DNA from: AP-15 sp963788085
GTDB lineage: Bacteria; Pseudomonadota; Alphaproteobacteria; ATCC43930; CGMCC-115725
Direction: 5' to 3'
DNA length: 64,000 bases
Assembly (NCBI GenBank): GCA_963788085.1
Contig: CAWBFS010000009.1
Location: 124,001-188,000, forward strand
Position numbers and translations under genes: made by a program. The notes below the pieces were generated by a model that did not search any database, had not been told where the DNA came from, and worked only from the letters and a program-made list of their open reading frames with translations. How positions within the stretch are numbered: the first letter of the stretch is position 1; every line of letters begins with the position of its first letter. Below, piece by piece: positions 1 through 7,660 of the stretch.

Positions 1-464
1 AAGGTCAGCGTCAGCACACCCTTCGAGAGGTCGGCTGCGATCTTGTCGCGCTCCACCCCTTCCGGGAGCGCAAAGGCGCGCTGGAACGAGCCATAGGTGC
101 GCTCGGTTACATGGTAGTTCTTATCCTTCTGCTCCCTTTCCTGCTGCTTTTCGCCTTTGATCATCAGCGTGTCGCCTGAGATCGAGACATCGAGGTCTTT
201 TGCCTCCAGGCCCGGCAGCTCTGCCGTGATCCTATAGGCTTTCTCGTCCTCACTGACGTCGATCGCCGGTGTCGGGAAGGTGAACGAGCTCTCAAATCGC
301 CCGGCCGGCTCCATATCGAACATCCGGCGCAGCGAAGGCATGCCGAAACCGGCGGAAAATCGGTCGAACAGGCGGTCCATCTCACTGCGAAACGAGCGCC
401 AGACATCGGGGGTTGTCGTCGGCGCCGGCGTCGCTTTCTTCACTTCAACAGGCGTGCTGGCCAT
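1..464 (-). CDS. Small heat shock protein, Hsp20/alpha-crystallin family (3' end cut by window edge)
   Basis: ATP-independent holdase chaperone that binds unfolding proteins in the cytoplasm. The visible 154 residues start MASTPVEVKK, have a linker with DVWRSFRSEMDRLFDRF typical of bacterial Hsp20, then an alpha-crystallin domain from about residue 62 (PAIDVSEDEKAYRITAELPG, later GDTLMIKGEK and a SYGSFQRAF-like strand reading YGSFQRAFALPEGV). The C-terminal strands and IXI tail lie outside the window. The start is set by a GGAGG ribosome site 7 bases upstream. A perfect FNR/FixK-type site lies 70-83 bases upstream, so low-oxygen induction is likely. Family call is firm; regulation is inferred. 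Confidence 0.95.
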   Translation of the reverse strand, partial: MASTPVEVKKATPAPTTTPDVWRSFRSEMDRLFDRFSAGFGMPSLRRMFDMEPAGRFESSFTFPTPAIDVSEDEKAYRITAELPGLEAKDLDVSISGDTLMIKGEKQQEREQKDKNYHVTERTYGSFQRAFALPEGVERDKIAADLSKGVLTLT

Positions 465-533
465 TGCAGTCCTCCACGTGAAAGATGAGTTTATACAACA
501 GCGCAGTTTCACGCGGGCGCATTCGAGCCATCA

Positions 534-547
534 TTGATGCAGATCAA
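534..547 (-). promoter_or_regulatory. FNR/FixK-type binding site (perfect TTGAT-N4-ATCAA)
   Basis: TTGATGCAGATCAA is a perfect FNR/FixK palindrome. Its centre is about 77 bases upstream of the hsp20 start, which would place a class II start site (centre near -41) inside the leader of that gene. The next gene on this strand ends at 580, so hsp20 is the target. Confidence 0.8.
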
Positions 548-579
548 TCTAGCTACGGCGCCGAACTAACCAACTATCC

Positions 580-936
580 TCACCCGACTTTTCCAACCCC
601 CTGGGGCCCGTCGGACCGCAGTGCCGGCTCGGGTTCGACCGCATGGCGCTGCAGGCTCATGAGGCGATCTTGCAGCGCACGTTGCGCTTCGGGGCGGAGC
701 CGATGCCAGTGATATACGTGGCGGGCTTCTCCATCGGTGTCGCGCACCAGCAGGTGTATGCGACCGGTATTGCGGCTCCGCACCAGGGTGAACAAGGTGC
801 CGTCATCGCCCTCGTTACCCGCTAGCCAACCATGTCCCAGCAGCTCGAAGCTCCCGTCGTCACCTTCGATCATAATCAAGGATTCCCGGACCTCGCTGCC
901 GTATGTCAGCAAAAATTCATCATGTGATGATCGCAT
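580..936 (-). CDS. Hypothetical protein, 118 aa
   Basis: Not recognised. The start at 936 is chosen because GGAGG stands 5 bases upstream. The product begins MRSSHDEFLLTYGSEVRESL and appears to be a small acidic beta-rich soluble domain (LLGHGWLAGNEGDDGTLF, RIHLLVRDTDGEARHVYHWHRL) followed by a short helix (RPEAQRALQDRLMSLQRH). No signal peptide or membrane segment is visible. It is divergent from glycogen phosphorylase, and the FixK-type site at 991-1004 lies about 61 bases from its start, so it is probably a co-regulated island gene. Confidence 0.65.
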   Translation of the reverse strand: MRSSHDEFLLTYGSEVRESLIMIEGDDGSFELLGHGWLAGNEGDDGTLFTLVRSRNTGRIHLLVRDTDGEARHVYHWHRLRPEAQRALQDRLMSLQRHAVEPEPALRSDGPQGVGKVG

Positions 937-990
937 TCGACCCTCCTCAATGGCCATGAGCAGGGTATGCTGGGCAAGGGCTCGGGCGTG

Positions 991-1004
991 TTGATCTGAG
1001 TCAA
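991..1004. promoter_or_regulatory. FNR/FixK-type binding site between divergent genes
   Basis: TTGATCTGAGTCAA matches TTGAT-N4-ATCAA with one mismatch. It sits almost midway between the starts of the divergent small gene (936, minus) and glycogen phosphorylase (1061, plus), about 60 bases from each, so one dimer could serve both. Confidence 0.65.
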
Positions 1005-1060
1005 TGCCGGCAGCTTTCGACCTGATCTCGGCCGCCTCCCAATTACTCCGGTGATGAATT

Positions 1061-3557
1061 ATGGATGCCCTTGCCACCCGTGATCTATCGGATGCGCTCG
1101 GTGAGCTTGCGCTTGACCTGCGCTGGACCTGGAGCCACGAGGGGGATGTCTTCTGGCAGCGGGTAGATCCGGGGGCTTGGCGTAGCACGCAAAACCCTTG
1201 GACAATCCTCCAAGACATCTCGGCCGAGCGGCTGCAGGCGCTTTCCGTAGACCCCTCTTTCACCGCTGAGCTGGAGCGGCTCACCCGCGCGCGGCGGGAC
1301 TACATCGAAACACCCGGCTGGTTCGCATCGGCCCACGGCGCCGCGGCCCTGTCGGGGGTCGCCTATTTCAGCATGGAGTTCGGGCTTGGCGAAGCACTGC
1401 CGCTTTATGCCGGCGGGCTCGGCATCCTGGCCGGCGATTTTCTGAAGACGGCGAGCGATCTCGGCTTGCCGATGATCGGCATTGGGCTCCTCTATCAGGA
1501 GGGCTATTTCCGCCAAATCATCGGCGCGTCCGGTGAGCAGCAGGAGGCCTACCCGTTCAACGACCCGGGTTCGCTGCCGATCCGGCCTGCGAAAGGCACG
1601 GATGGGGCCTGGCTCCATATTCGCCTCGACTTGCCCGGGCGCACTCTCCAGCTGCGCGTCTGGCAGGCAGTCGTCGGGCGCATCAGGCTTTACCTGCTGG
1701 ATGCGAACGATCCGCTCAACAGCCCGGCCGACCGGGGGATCACCGCCAAACTGTACGATGCCGGAACCGAAATCCGTCTGTTGCAGGAGATCATCCTCGG
1801 CGTCGGGGGCTGGCGAGTCGTCGAGGCCGTCGCCCCCCAGGTCGAAATCTGTCACATGAATGAAGGTCATGCTGCATTTGCCGTCCTCGAAAGGGCGCGA
1901 TCCTACATGCAGCGCTCGGGTCTGTCCTTCTGGGAAGCGCTGTGGGCGATGCGGCCCGGTAATCTGTTCACAACCCACACGCCGGTGGCGGCCGGCTTCG
2001 ACCGGTTTCCGCCCGATTTGCTGACCAAGTATGCCCTTTACCTCGAATCTTTTCTCGCCAAAGCCGGCGTTGAATTGGGCGAACTGCTGGCGCTGGGGCG
2101 GACCAGTCCGGATGACGGGGAGCCATTTAACATGGCGTATCTGGCAGTGCGGGGGTCATTGGCGACTTTCGGCGTCAGCCGGCTCCACGGCGGCGTCAGC
2201 CGGAGAATTTTCCAGCCGCTCTTTCCGCGTTGGCCGGAAGAAGAGGTGCCGGTCGGCTACGTGACCAATGGCGTGCACGTCCCGAGCTGGGATTCTCCGT
2301 CGGCCGATGATTTGTGGACCGCCGCCTGCGGGAAAGAGCGCTGGCGGGGCATGCCGGACGCGCTTCCTGCTCTGGTTTCCAGCCTTTCCGACGAGGAGCT
2401 GTGGAGGATGGCCGGTGAGGACCGGCAGGGTCTTGATTCAAAAGGTGCGTGAGCGGCTGACCCGCCAGCTCGCCAGCCGGGGTCATCCGCCCGAAATCGT
2501 TGCCGAGGCCGCGAACGTCCTCGATCCCAACGCGCTGACCCTTGGCTTTGCGCGGCGCTTCACCGGCTACAAGCGGCCGAACCTCTTGCTCGAGGATCCG
2601 CAGCGGCTCGCCCGGTTGCTGAACGACCCCGCGCGGCCGGTTCAGCTGGTCCTCGCCGGCAAAGCCCACCCGGCCGACAGCGAAGGAAAAAAAATGATCA
2701 GCGATTGGATCGCGATCGCGCAGCGGTTCGAATTCCGGCGGCGAATCGTCTTCCTCGAGGACTATGACATCGCGCTCGCCCAGGAGCTGGTGCAGGGCGT
2801 CGATGTCTGGATCAATACTCCGCGCCGTCCCTGGGAAGCCTGTGGAACCAGCGGGATGAAAGTGCTCGTCAATGGCGGCCTCAATCTCTCGGAGCGCGAC
2901 GGCTGGTGGGAGGAGGCTTACGCGCCGGAGCTCGGCTGGGCGATCGGCGATGACCAAGAATATCCGACCGGTGAGCAAGACGCGCGCGACGCCGAGGCGC
3001 TGTATTCCATCCTCGAACAGGAGGTTGTCCCGGAATTCTACGCGCGCGACGCGGCCGGAATGCCACGGCAATGGATCGGACGCGTGCGGCGGAGCATGGC
3101 GGAACTGGCGCCGGTCTATAGCAGCAGCCGAATGGCCCGCGACTATGTCGAGCAGTATTACTTGCCGGGGACATCCGAGCTGCGCCGACGAATGGCAAAT
3201 GGCGGCGAGGCAGCACGGCAAATGCGGCGCTGGGAAGTTCGATTGCGTCGGCACTGGCCGAACCTTCACATAGGTCAGCCGTCCGTATCCCGCGACGGCG
3301 CGGTCTGGTCCTTCTCCGTGCCGATCGATCTCGGCGAGCTCGCACCGGAGGAAGTCGCGGTTCAGCTCTATGCCGAGCCGAATGAGCACGCGGCAGCCTT
3401 TGTCGGCGAGCTCAGTCGCGCCTCCTCGAACAGCAATATCTACACCGGGTCCGCACCGGGAGACCGCCCGCCGGAAGCATATACGGTGCGAATTATTCCC
3501 CGCCATGCCGGGGCGGCGCTTCCGGCGGAGCTTCCGCTCATCCTGTGGCAGAAATGA
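1061..3557 (+). CDS. glgP: Alpha-glucan (glycogen) phosphorylase, interrupted by one frameshift
   Basis: GT35 phosphorylase that releases glucose-1-phosphate from glycogen using pyridoxal phosphate. About 831 residues when the frame is repaired, typical of the short phosphorylase class with an N-terminal DUF3417-like segment (LALDLRWTWSHEGDVFW). Visible motifs: YFSMEFGLGEALPLYAGGLG, the HMNEGHAAF motif, LGFARRFTGYKRPNLLL and the PLP-lysine region EACGTSGMKVLVNGGLNLS. The first frame runs to 2452; the second resumes as VLIQKVRERLTRQLA. Removing one G from the GGG at 2428-2430 restores a continuous protein. The start ATG at 1061 has only a weak ribosome site. Probably under FixK-type control, supplying sugar phosphate when respiration is limited. 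Confidence 0.9.
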
Positions 3558-3595
3558 ACGGCACCCGGGTGAATTGTCGCTCTCTTCGCTTCCGA

Positions 3596-3609
3596 TTGAT
3601 TTGCATCAA
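3596..3609 (+). promoter_or_regulatory. FNR/FixK-type binding site (perfect)
   Basis: TTGATTTGCATCAA is a perfect palindrome about 76 bases (centre) before the ATG at 3679. It is well placed to drive the closely spaced run of genes from 3679 to 5901. Confidence 0.8.
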
Positions 3610-3678
3610 TGAGGGCGCGCAGGTCTGTCACGCATAAAAAGATCTGTCGAGCGCCACCACAGAAGAGAGTTTTCCCCG

Positions 3679-4287
3679 ATGACCAGTTTTACCTTTTCCG
3701 TCGAGCAGGTGCGGTCGGCCCCGCCGGAGGTGCGTCGCTGGATCGAACATGAGATCACGGCGACGCTTGCGGCTCTGAGCAAGTCCGAACACGACGCCTC
3801 CCAGGTCCATGCAGCCGCCCTCGCGGCTTGCATGCCCGAGGAGGCTGCGCAAGTCTTCGAACTGATCAAAGGAAATTTTCTGCTGTCGCAGGTTCTCTTC
3901 GAGTTGGCGCGCGAAACGCCAAACAGCCAGGGCGCGGCGCCGCTCTATCCGATCAGCATCGCCGATATCCTGCGTCATACGCGGCTCGGCGACGGAGATC
4001 GGCTCGTCGATTGTTTTACCGCGATCAATCACGCGTTTCAGTCGATCCGCAACGATCCTGAAGCGACGCTGTTCGGCTTTGATCAATACGGGCATGTGTT
4101 TATTCACCAAACGACACACAACAGTATTCGCCAGCTTTGGGAGCAGCTGTACGCGAGCCATGCGCCGACAGTAGGCGGTCCGGCGGCCGGAGCGGGAGCA
4201 GCGCTGGCCGGGTTCAGTCCGCCCCATCTCGGACCGAGCGAGGATATCGTTCAGCACGCGCCGCGTTCCGCCAGCGTGAATTTCTGA
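3679..4287 (+). CDS. Uncharacterised protein, 202 aa, first gene of FixK-type operon
   Basis: Not recognised. A soluble, mostly alpha-helical protein beginning MTSFTFSVEQVRSAPPEVRR, with a conserved-looking core (ALAACMPEEAAQVFELIKGN, YPISIADILRHTRLGD, FGFDQYGHVFIHQTTHNSIR) and a low-complexity Gly/Ala/Pro tail. No signal peptide, metal motif or membrane segment is seen. It is followed after 12 bases by the zinc-ribbon gene and then by CBS-BON. Position directly behind a perfect FNR/FixK site makes it a likely hypoxia-induced protein. Function unknown. Confidence 0.75.
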   Translation: MTSFTFSVEQVRSAPPEVRRWIEHEITATLAALSKSEHDASQVHAAALAACMPEEAAQVFELIKGNFLLSQVLFELARETPNSQGAAPLYPISIADILRHTRLGDGDRLVDCFTAINHAFQSIRNDPEATLFGFDQYGHVFIHQTTHNSIRQLWEQLYASHAPTVGGPAAGAGAALAGFSPPHLGPSEDIVQHAPRSASVNF

Positions 4288-4299
4288 CGCGAGCCGCCA

Positions 4300-4812
4300 A
4301 TGAAACAAACAAATCTCTCGCCTCACCGGCCTGCCGCTACGCGCCGACACGCCGGCCACGCCCAAGAGGATCACATTCTCGATCCCTATCAGCGGCAGCA
4401 AAAGCTGAGCGATCCCGCGGTCTGCCCGCAATGCGGCGCCGTCTACCACAACGGGCGCTGGCAATGGGCATCGCGTCCCCACCAGGGGGCGGCGGAAGCG
4501 CTGTGCTCGGCCTGCCGGCGCATCAATGACAAATTTCCGGCGGGCATTGTCAGATTGCACGGCAATTTCGGGCCGCGCCAGATCGAGGAGATCGTCCACT
4601 TGGCGCGTCATCAAGAGGAAGCCGAGAAGGGCGAGCACCCGCTCAACCGCATCATCAGTGTCGACGAGGACGCGCAAGAGATCGTGATCTACACGACAGA
4701 CATTCATCTGCCGCGGCGAATCGGCGAAGCCGTCAAGCGCGCCTTTCACGGCACCCTCGCTGAACATTTCGACGAGGGGGGATATTTCGTACGGGTCGAC
4801 TGGACGGCCTAA
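4300..4812 (+). CDS. Zinc-ribbon protein resembling the BCAM0308 family
   Basis: 170 residues. A disordered basic N-terminus precedes DPYQRQQKLSDPAVCPQCGA, then WQWASRP and LCSACRRINDKFPAG: two CxxC knuckles about 30 residues apart form a likely zinc ribbon. The rest (GNFGPRQIEEIVHLARHQEE, IYTTDIHLPRRIGEAVKRAF) looks like an alpha/beta fold, ending in YFVRVDW. From memory this resembles the family named after BCAM0308 of the Burkholderia low-oxygen locus; this could not be checked. Second gene of the unit behind the FixK-type site, 16 bases before CBS-BON. Molecular role unknown. Confidence 0.75.
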   Translation: MKQTNLSPHRPAATRRHAGHAQEDHILDPYQRQQKLSDPAVCPQCGAVYHNGRWQWASRPHQGAAEALCSACRRINDKFPAGIVRLHGNFGPRQIEEIVHLARHQEEAEKGEHPLNRIISVDEDAQEIVIYTTDIHLPRRIGEAVKRAFHGTLAEHFDEGGYFVRVDWTA

Positions 4813-4828
4813 TCAGGTAGGAGGCGCT

Positions 4829-5526
4829 GTGATGCGTGCGGTAGACGTTATGACGAGTGGGGTGATTACGGTCGGCGAGAATGCAACCGTGCCAGAGGCC
4901 GCAAAGCTGTTGGCCGAGCACGGAATTAGTGCGGTCCCGGTCGTCGACAAAGACAACCGGGTGATCGGCATGGTCAGCGAAGGCGACCTGTTGCACCGCG
5001 CTGAAACCGGTACCGAACGGCGCCGCTCGTGGTGGCTCGACATGGTGTCGTCGACCAACAAGCTCGCCGGTGACTACATCAAGTCGCACAGCGGCAAGGT
5101 AAAGGACGTCATGACGCGCGACGTCCTGTCGGTCACCGAGGAGACCCCGGTTGCCGATATCGCCATCCTGCTGGAGACCAACCGGATCAAGCGGGTGCCC
5201 GTCTTGCGCGACGGCAAGCTCGTCGGGATCGTCAGCAGGGCAAACCTCGTGCGGGCGCTCGCGATGACGATCAGCGAGGCGCCGGGTCGACGCCGAGGCC
5301 GATGACCGCTCGATCCGCGACAGGCTGCTGGCCGAGCTGAAAGCGCAGAAATGGGCCGAGGTCTCCCCGGCCAACGTCACCGTCAAGGACGGCGTCGTCC
5401 ATTTATGGTCCTCTTATCTCTCCGAGCAGGAAAAACGAGCACTCGTTGTCGCTGCCGAAAACATCCCCGGGGTTCGGCGGGTCGAGGACCACATGAGGCC
5501 GGTTCGCGGCCTATCTGCTGAGTTAA
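4829..5526 (+). CDS. CBS-pair plus BON domain protein, frameshifted
   Basis: Two CBS motifs (residues about 1-60, VDVMTSGVITVGENATVPEA; and about 92-150, VKDVMTRDVLSVTEETPVAD) form a nucleotide-sensing Bateman module. A BON domain follows in the next frame (RDRLLAELKAQKWAEVSPANVTVKDGVVHLW, split here by family logic). The break is at the GGG at 5284-5286; deleting one G joins the frames. After ENIPGVRRVEDHMRP there is no stop in the new frame; a second extra base near 5502 would give a natural end at TAA 5524-5526, and that end is used here. The ribosome site is AGGAGG. CBS-BON proteins are usual members of hypoxia and stress regulons. Confidence 0.85.
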
Positions 5527-5538
5527 AGGAGCTGAGAG

Positions 5539-5901
5539 ATGTCGCTGCATCCGATTGCCGACAAGGCCGAGGTCTCTGTCGATTTCCCGGACAAAGCTTA
5601 CATGGGCAGCTTTGGCCGCAACTCGCAATTCGACGCTTACGCCGATGTGGACAGCGTCGCCATCAGGCTCGTGCGTCCCGGCGAGGATCGGCGCGAGGCG
5701 GTGGTTCATCTGCACTATGGCCTTCTGGCGGAGATCCTCGCCGAACTCGCCCGGTCACTGGCCGCGCGCGATCCACTCGACGAACAGCATCGCAACGAGC
5801 TCGGCCAGGCCGCAAAACAGCTCGCCGCCGCGCTCGGAGCAGCGGGAGAAGAGCTGAAAAACACAGTACGCAATCACCCGCAACTGCAGTTGCCGGCTTG
5901 A
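5539..5901 (+). CDS. Uncharacterised small protein, 120 aa
   Basis: Not recognised. Start at 5539 is supported by AAAGGAG about 10 bases upstream. The product has a beta-rich N-terminal half (VSVDFPDKAYMGSFGRNSQF, VAIRLVRPGEDRREAVVHLHY) and a helical C-terminal half (LLAEILAELARSLAARDPLD, LGQAAKQLAAALGAAGEELK). No secretion signal. It is the fourth gene of the unit behind the FixK-type site at 3596. Confidence 0.7.
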   Translation: MSLHPIADKAEVSVDFPDKAYMGSFGRNSQFDAYADVDSVAIRLVRPGEDRREAVVHLHYGLLAEILAELARSLAARDPLDEQHRNELGQAAKQLAAALGAAGEELKNTVRNHPQLQLPA

Positions 5902-5970
5902 CCTGGTGCGCCAGTTGGTGTTCTAGCCCTGCGAGCATCGAATATCGCAATAACAGCGAGCAACACAAAA

Positions 5971-6287
5971 ATGTCCTACAGAGCTCTACCCGCCATCTTG
6001 GCGCTACTGATGCTTGGCGCTTGTTGCCGCGCCACGCCGCCCATGCCGACGCCGCCAAGGGCACGCAACTCGCTCGGCAGTGGTGCGCCAATTGCCACGT
6101 CATCAACAACAATCCCAGCGGCGGCGTGCCGCAAGGCCCGCCGACCTTTCCCGCAATCGCGCGCAGCGGAATGACGGCCGACCAGCTTCGCGCGTTTCTG
6201 TCGCACCCACATGGTTCGATGCCGGACTTGGCGCTGAGCCGCGCCGAGATAGACGATCTGATCGGCTATATCGAGACGCTTCGCTGA
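5971..6287 (+). CDS. Small c-type cytochrome with signal peptide, frameshifted
   Basis: Class I cytochrome c electron carrier, exported to the periplasm. The start MSYRALPAILALLMLGACC is a hydrophobic signal sequence. The mature domain is in another frame: DAAKGTQLARQWCANCHVIN holds the haem-binding CANCH motif (6084-6098), and the distal Met is probably in HPHGSMPDLALS. One missing base between about 6030 and 6050 explains the break. About 105 residues when repaired, a usual size for a soluble monohaem cytochrome. It lies 69 bases after the previous gene and may share its FixK-driven transcript. The partner oxidase is not in the window. Confidence 0.8.
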
Positions 6288-6368
6288 GCCTCACCCGATA
6301 ATGAACGGCGTTGCAGCCCTGTCCGGCTTATGGCGGCAGGGCTTCCGGCGTCTGCCTTCGCGCAGGAC

Positions 6369-6403
6369 ATACGTAGTGCTACGTACGTAGATTCCCTAAG
6401 GGA
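6369..6403 (+). promoter_or_regulatory. Tandem FixJ-type boxes in the fixK promoter
   Basis: GTACGTAG at 6383-6390 is an exact match to the FixJ box GTAMGTAG known from rhizobial fixK promoters. ATACGTAG at 6369-6376 is a one-mismatch copy 14 bases upstream. They are followed by TTCCCTAAGGGA (6392-6403), a palindrome of the kind seen near rhizobial fixK -35 regions. The ATG of the FixK-like gene is 69 bases further on. Confidence 0.7.
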
Positions 6404-6471
6404 CATTCCGAATTTCGGTCGCTCTCGGGACCGGCGATGTTCTCTCCATCGAAAGCCGCTGGAGGGACATC

Positions 6472-7173
6472 ATGTACAGGCAATTTGGCAACACCGGCTA
6501 CCCCAACGGGTTTGCAGAGCTGGGGCACGACAGTCCCACCGTCGCTCAATCGGGTCAGCTCGATGCGCTGGTGGCGCTGGAGCGTATCGGCGCACGGCTC
6601 AACTTCACGCGCAATGACGAGATCTATGCCGAGGGCGACAGCGCGGAGTGCTGGTACAAGGTTGTCTCGGGGACCGTCCGGATCTGCAAGCTTCTCGCCG
6701 ATGGCCGGCGCCACATCGGCGAATTCTGCTTCAGCGGCGATTGTTTCGGGATCGACGGCAACGGCGCGCGCCTCTATTCGGCCGAAGCGGTGGACGATGT
6801 CATCGTGATGCGCTTCCAGCGGAAGGCGACCGAACGGCTGATCGACCAGAACCTCGCCCTGGCCCGCCTGCTGCGCGATACAACCTTACGCGATCTGGCC
6901 AATGCGCACGGGCGCACATTGCTGCTGGGCCGCATGACCGCACCCGAGCGCGTGGCCGCCTTCCTTCTCGAGATGTTCGAGCGGCGCGACCGGACAAAGG
7001 CTCTCGACCTGCCGATGTCGCGCAATGACATTGCGGATTATCTCGGCCTGACGATCGAGACGGTGTGCCGAACCTTGTCGGCATTCAAGCGCGGCGGCGT
7101 CATCGCCATCCCCAATCCGCACCGGATCGAGCTGCTCGACCGAGACGGTCTCGAGGCGGTAGGCGAAGCCTGA
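6472..7173 (+). CDS. fixK: FixK-type Crp/Fnr family transcription regulator
   Basis: 233 residues with an N-terminal cyclic-nucleotide-like beta-roll (DEIYAEGDSAECWYKVVSGT), a long dimer helix and a C-terminal winged helix (SRNDIADYLGLTIETVCRTL). The recognition helix carries E196 and R200 of the E-x-x-(S)-R signature that reads TTGAT half-sites, but has Cys199 where Ser is usual. The N-terminus lacks the Fe-S cysteine cluster of FNR, which fits FixK. Residue 183 is Ser, where Bradyrhizobium FixK2 has the redox-active Cys183 as I recall. FixJ-type boxes lie upstream, so oxygen input should come from FixLJ. Six matching sites are nearby. Confidence 0.85.
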   Translation: MYRQFGNTGYPNGFAELGHDSPTVAQSGQLDALVALERIGARLNFTRNDEIYAEGDSAECWYKVVSGTVRICKLLADGRRHIGEFCFSGDCFGIDGNGARLYSAEAVDDVIVMRFQRKATERLIDQNLALARLLRDTTLRDLANAHGRTLLLGRMTAPERVAAFLLEMFERRDRTKALDLPMSRNDIADYLGLTIETVCRTLSAFKRGGVIAIPNPHRIELLDRDGLEAVGEA

Positions 7174-7188
7174 CGGGAGCGTCGGCAT

Positions 7189-7202
7189 TTGATCCAGGTC
7201 AG
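7189..7202 (+). promoter_or_regulatory. Degenerate FNR/FixK-type site
   Basis: TTGATCCAGGTCAG has a perfect left half and two mismatches on the right. Its centre is 60 bases before the ATG at 7256. It would drive the four-gene run from 7256 to 12197. Confidence 0.5.
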
Positions 7203-7255
7203 TGCGCGCTATGGCAGTTCCGGATCTCATGGGCACTTCTTGTAAAGAGGTCACC

Positions 7256-7660
7256 ATGCCCGTTCCTTGGGGGCGCCCGCCAACTGAACCCAGCCGCGAG
7301 CAGATCTGCGTCGTCGATGACGACGAAGGGGTCGCCAATTCACTGAAGTTGCTGCTCGAGGCTTTCGGCTACGATGTGCGGTCCTATAATGCCGGAGCCG
7401 ATCTTCTTGCCGATGATGGCCGCCGCGCGGCGGGCTGTGTGATAATCGATCAGCACATGCCCAATATGAACGGCCTAGACCTCGTCGACCGGCTGCAAAA
7501 AGAAGGGGTCCGGGTGCCGACGATCCTGATTTCGGGCCGGCTCGACACGAACACCAAGGAGCGGGCCGCGAGCTTGGGCATAACCGGCGTGCTCGAAAAG
7601 CCCTTCGCCGCCGACCGCCTGGTCGACCTCATTCGGACGGTTTTGTCGGAACGCAATTGA
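7256..7660 (+). CDS. Single-domain response regulator (FixJ/CheY-like receiver)
   Basis: 134 residues with only a receiver domain: ICVVDDDEGVANSLKLLLEA acidic pocket, phosphoacceptor Asp65 in CVIIDQHMPNMNGLDLV, and the conserved KP in GVLEKPFAADRL. There is no output domain. An upstream in-frame start exists at 7202, but 7256 is preferred because GAGG stands at proper distance and the FixK-type site would otherwise lie in the gene. The sequence is close to FixJ receivers, so FixL may phosphorylate it as a phosphate sink or FixT-like modulator. It overlaps the next gene by one base. Confidence 0.85.
   Translation: MPVPWGRPPTEPSREQICVVDDDEGVANSLKLLLEAFGYDVRSYNAGADLLADDGRRAAGCVIIDQHMPNMNGLDLVDRLQKEGVRVPTILISGRLDTNTKERAASLGITGVLEKPFAADRLVDLIRTVLSERN

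Noticed and set aside
2196..3506. Long open frame (436 codons) antisense to glycogen phosphorylase
   Set aside because: Shadow of the GC-rich codon pattern; the plus strand carries clear phosphorylase motifs throughout. The same holds for 1085-1978 (minus), 13024-14031 (minus) and 18317-19315 (plus).
5493..6287. 264-codon frame joining the BON domain end to the cytochrome c
   Set aside because: It reads through the 5539-5901 gene in the wrong frame; the apparent link is produced by indels on both sides.
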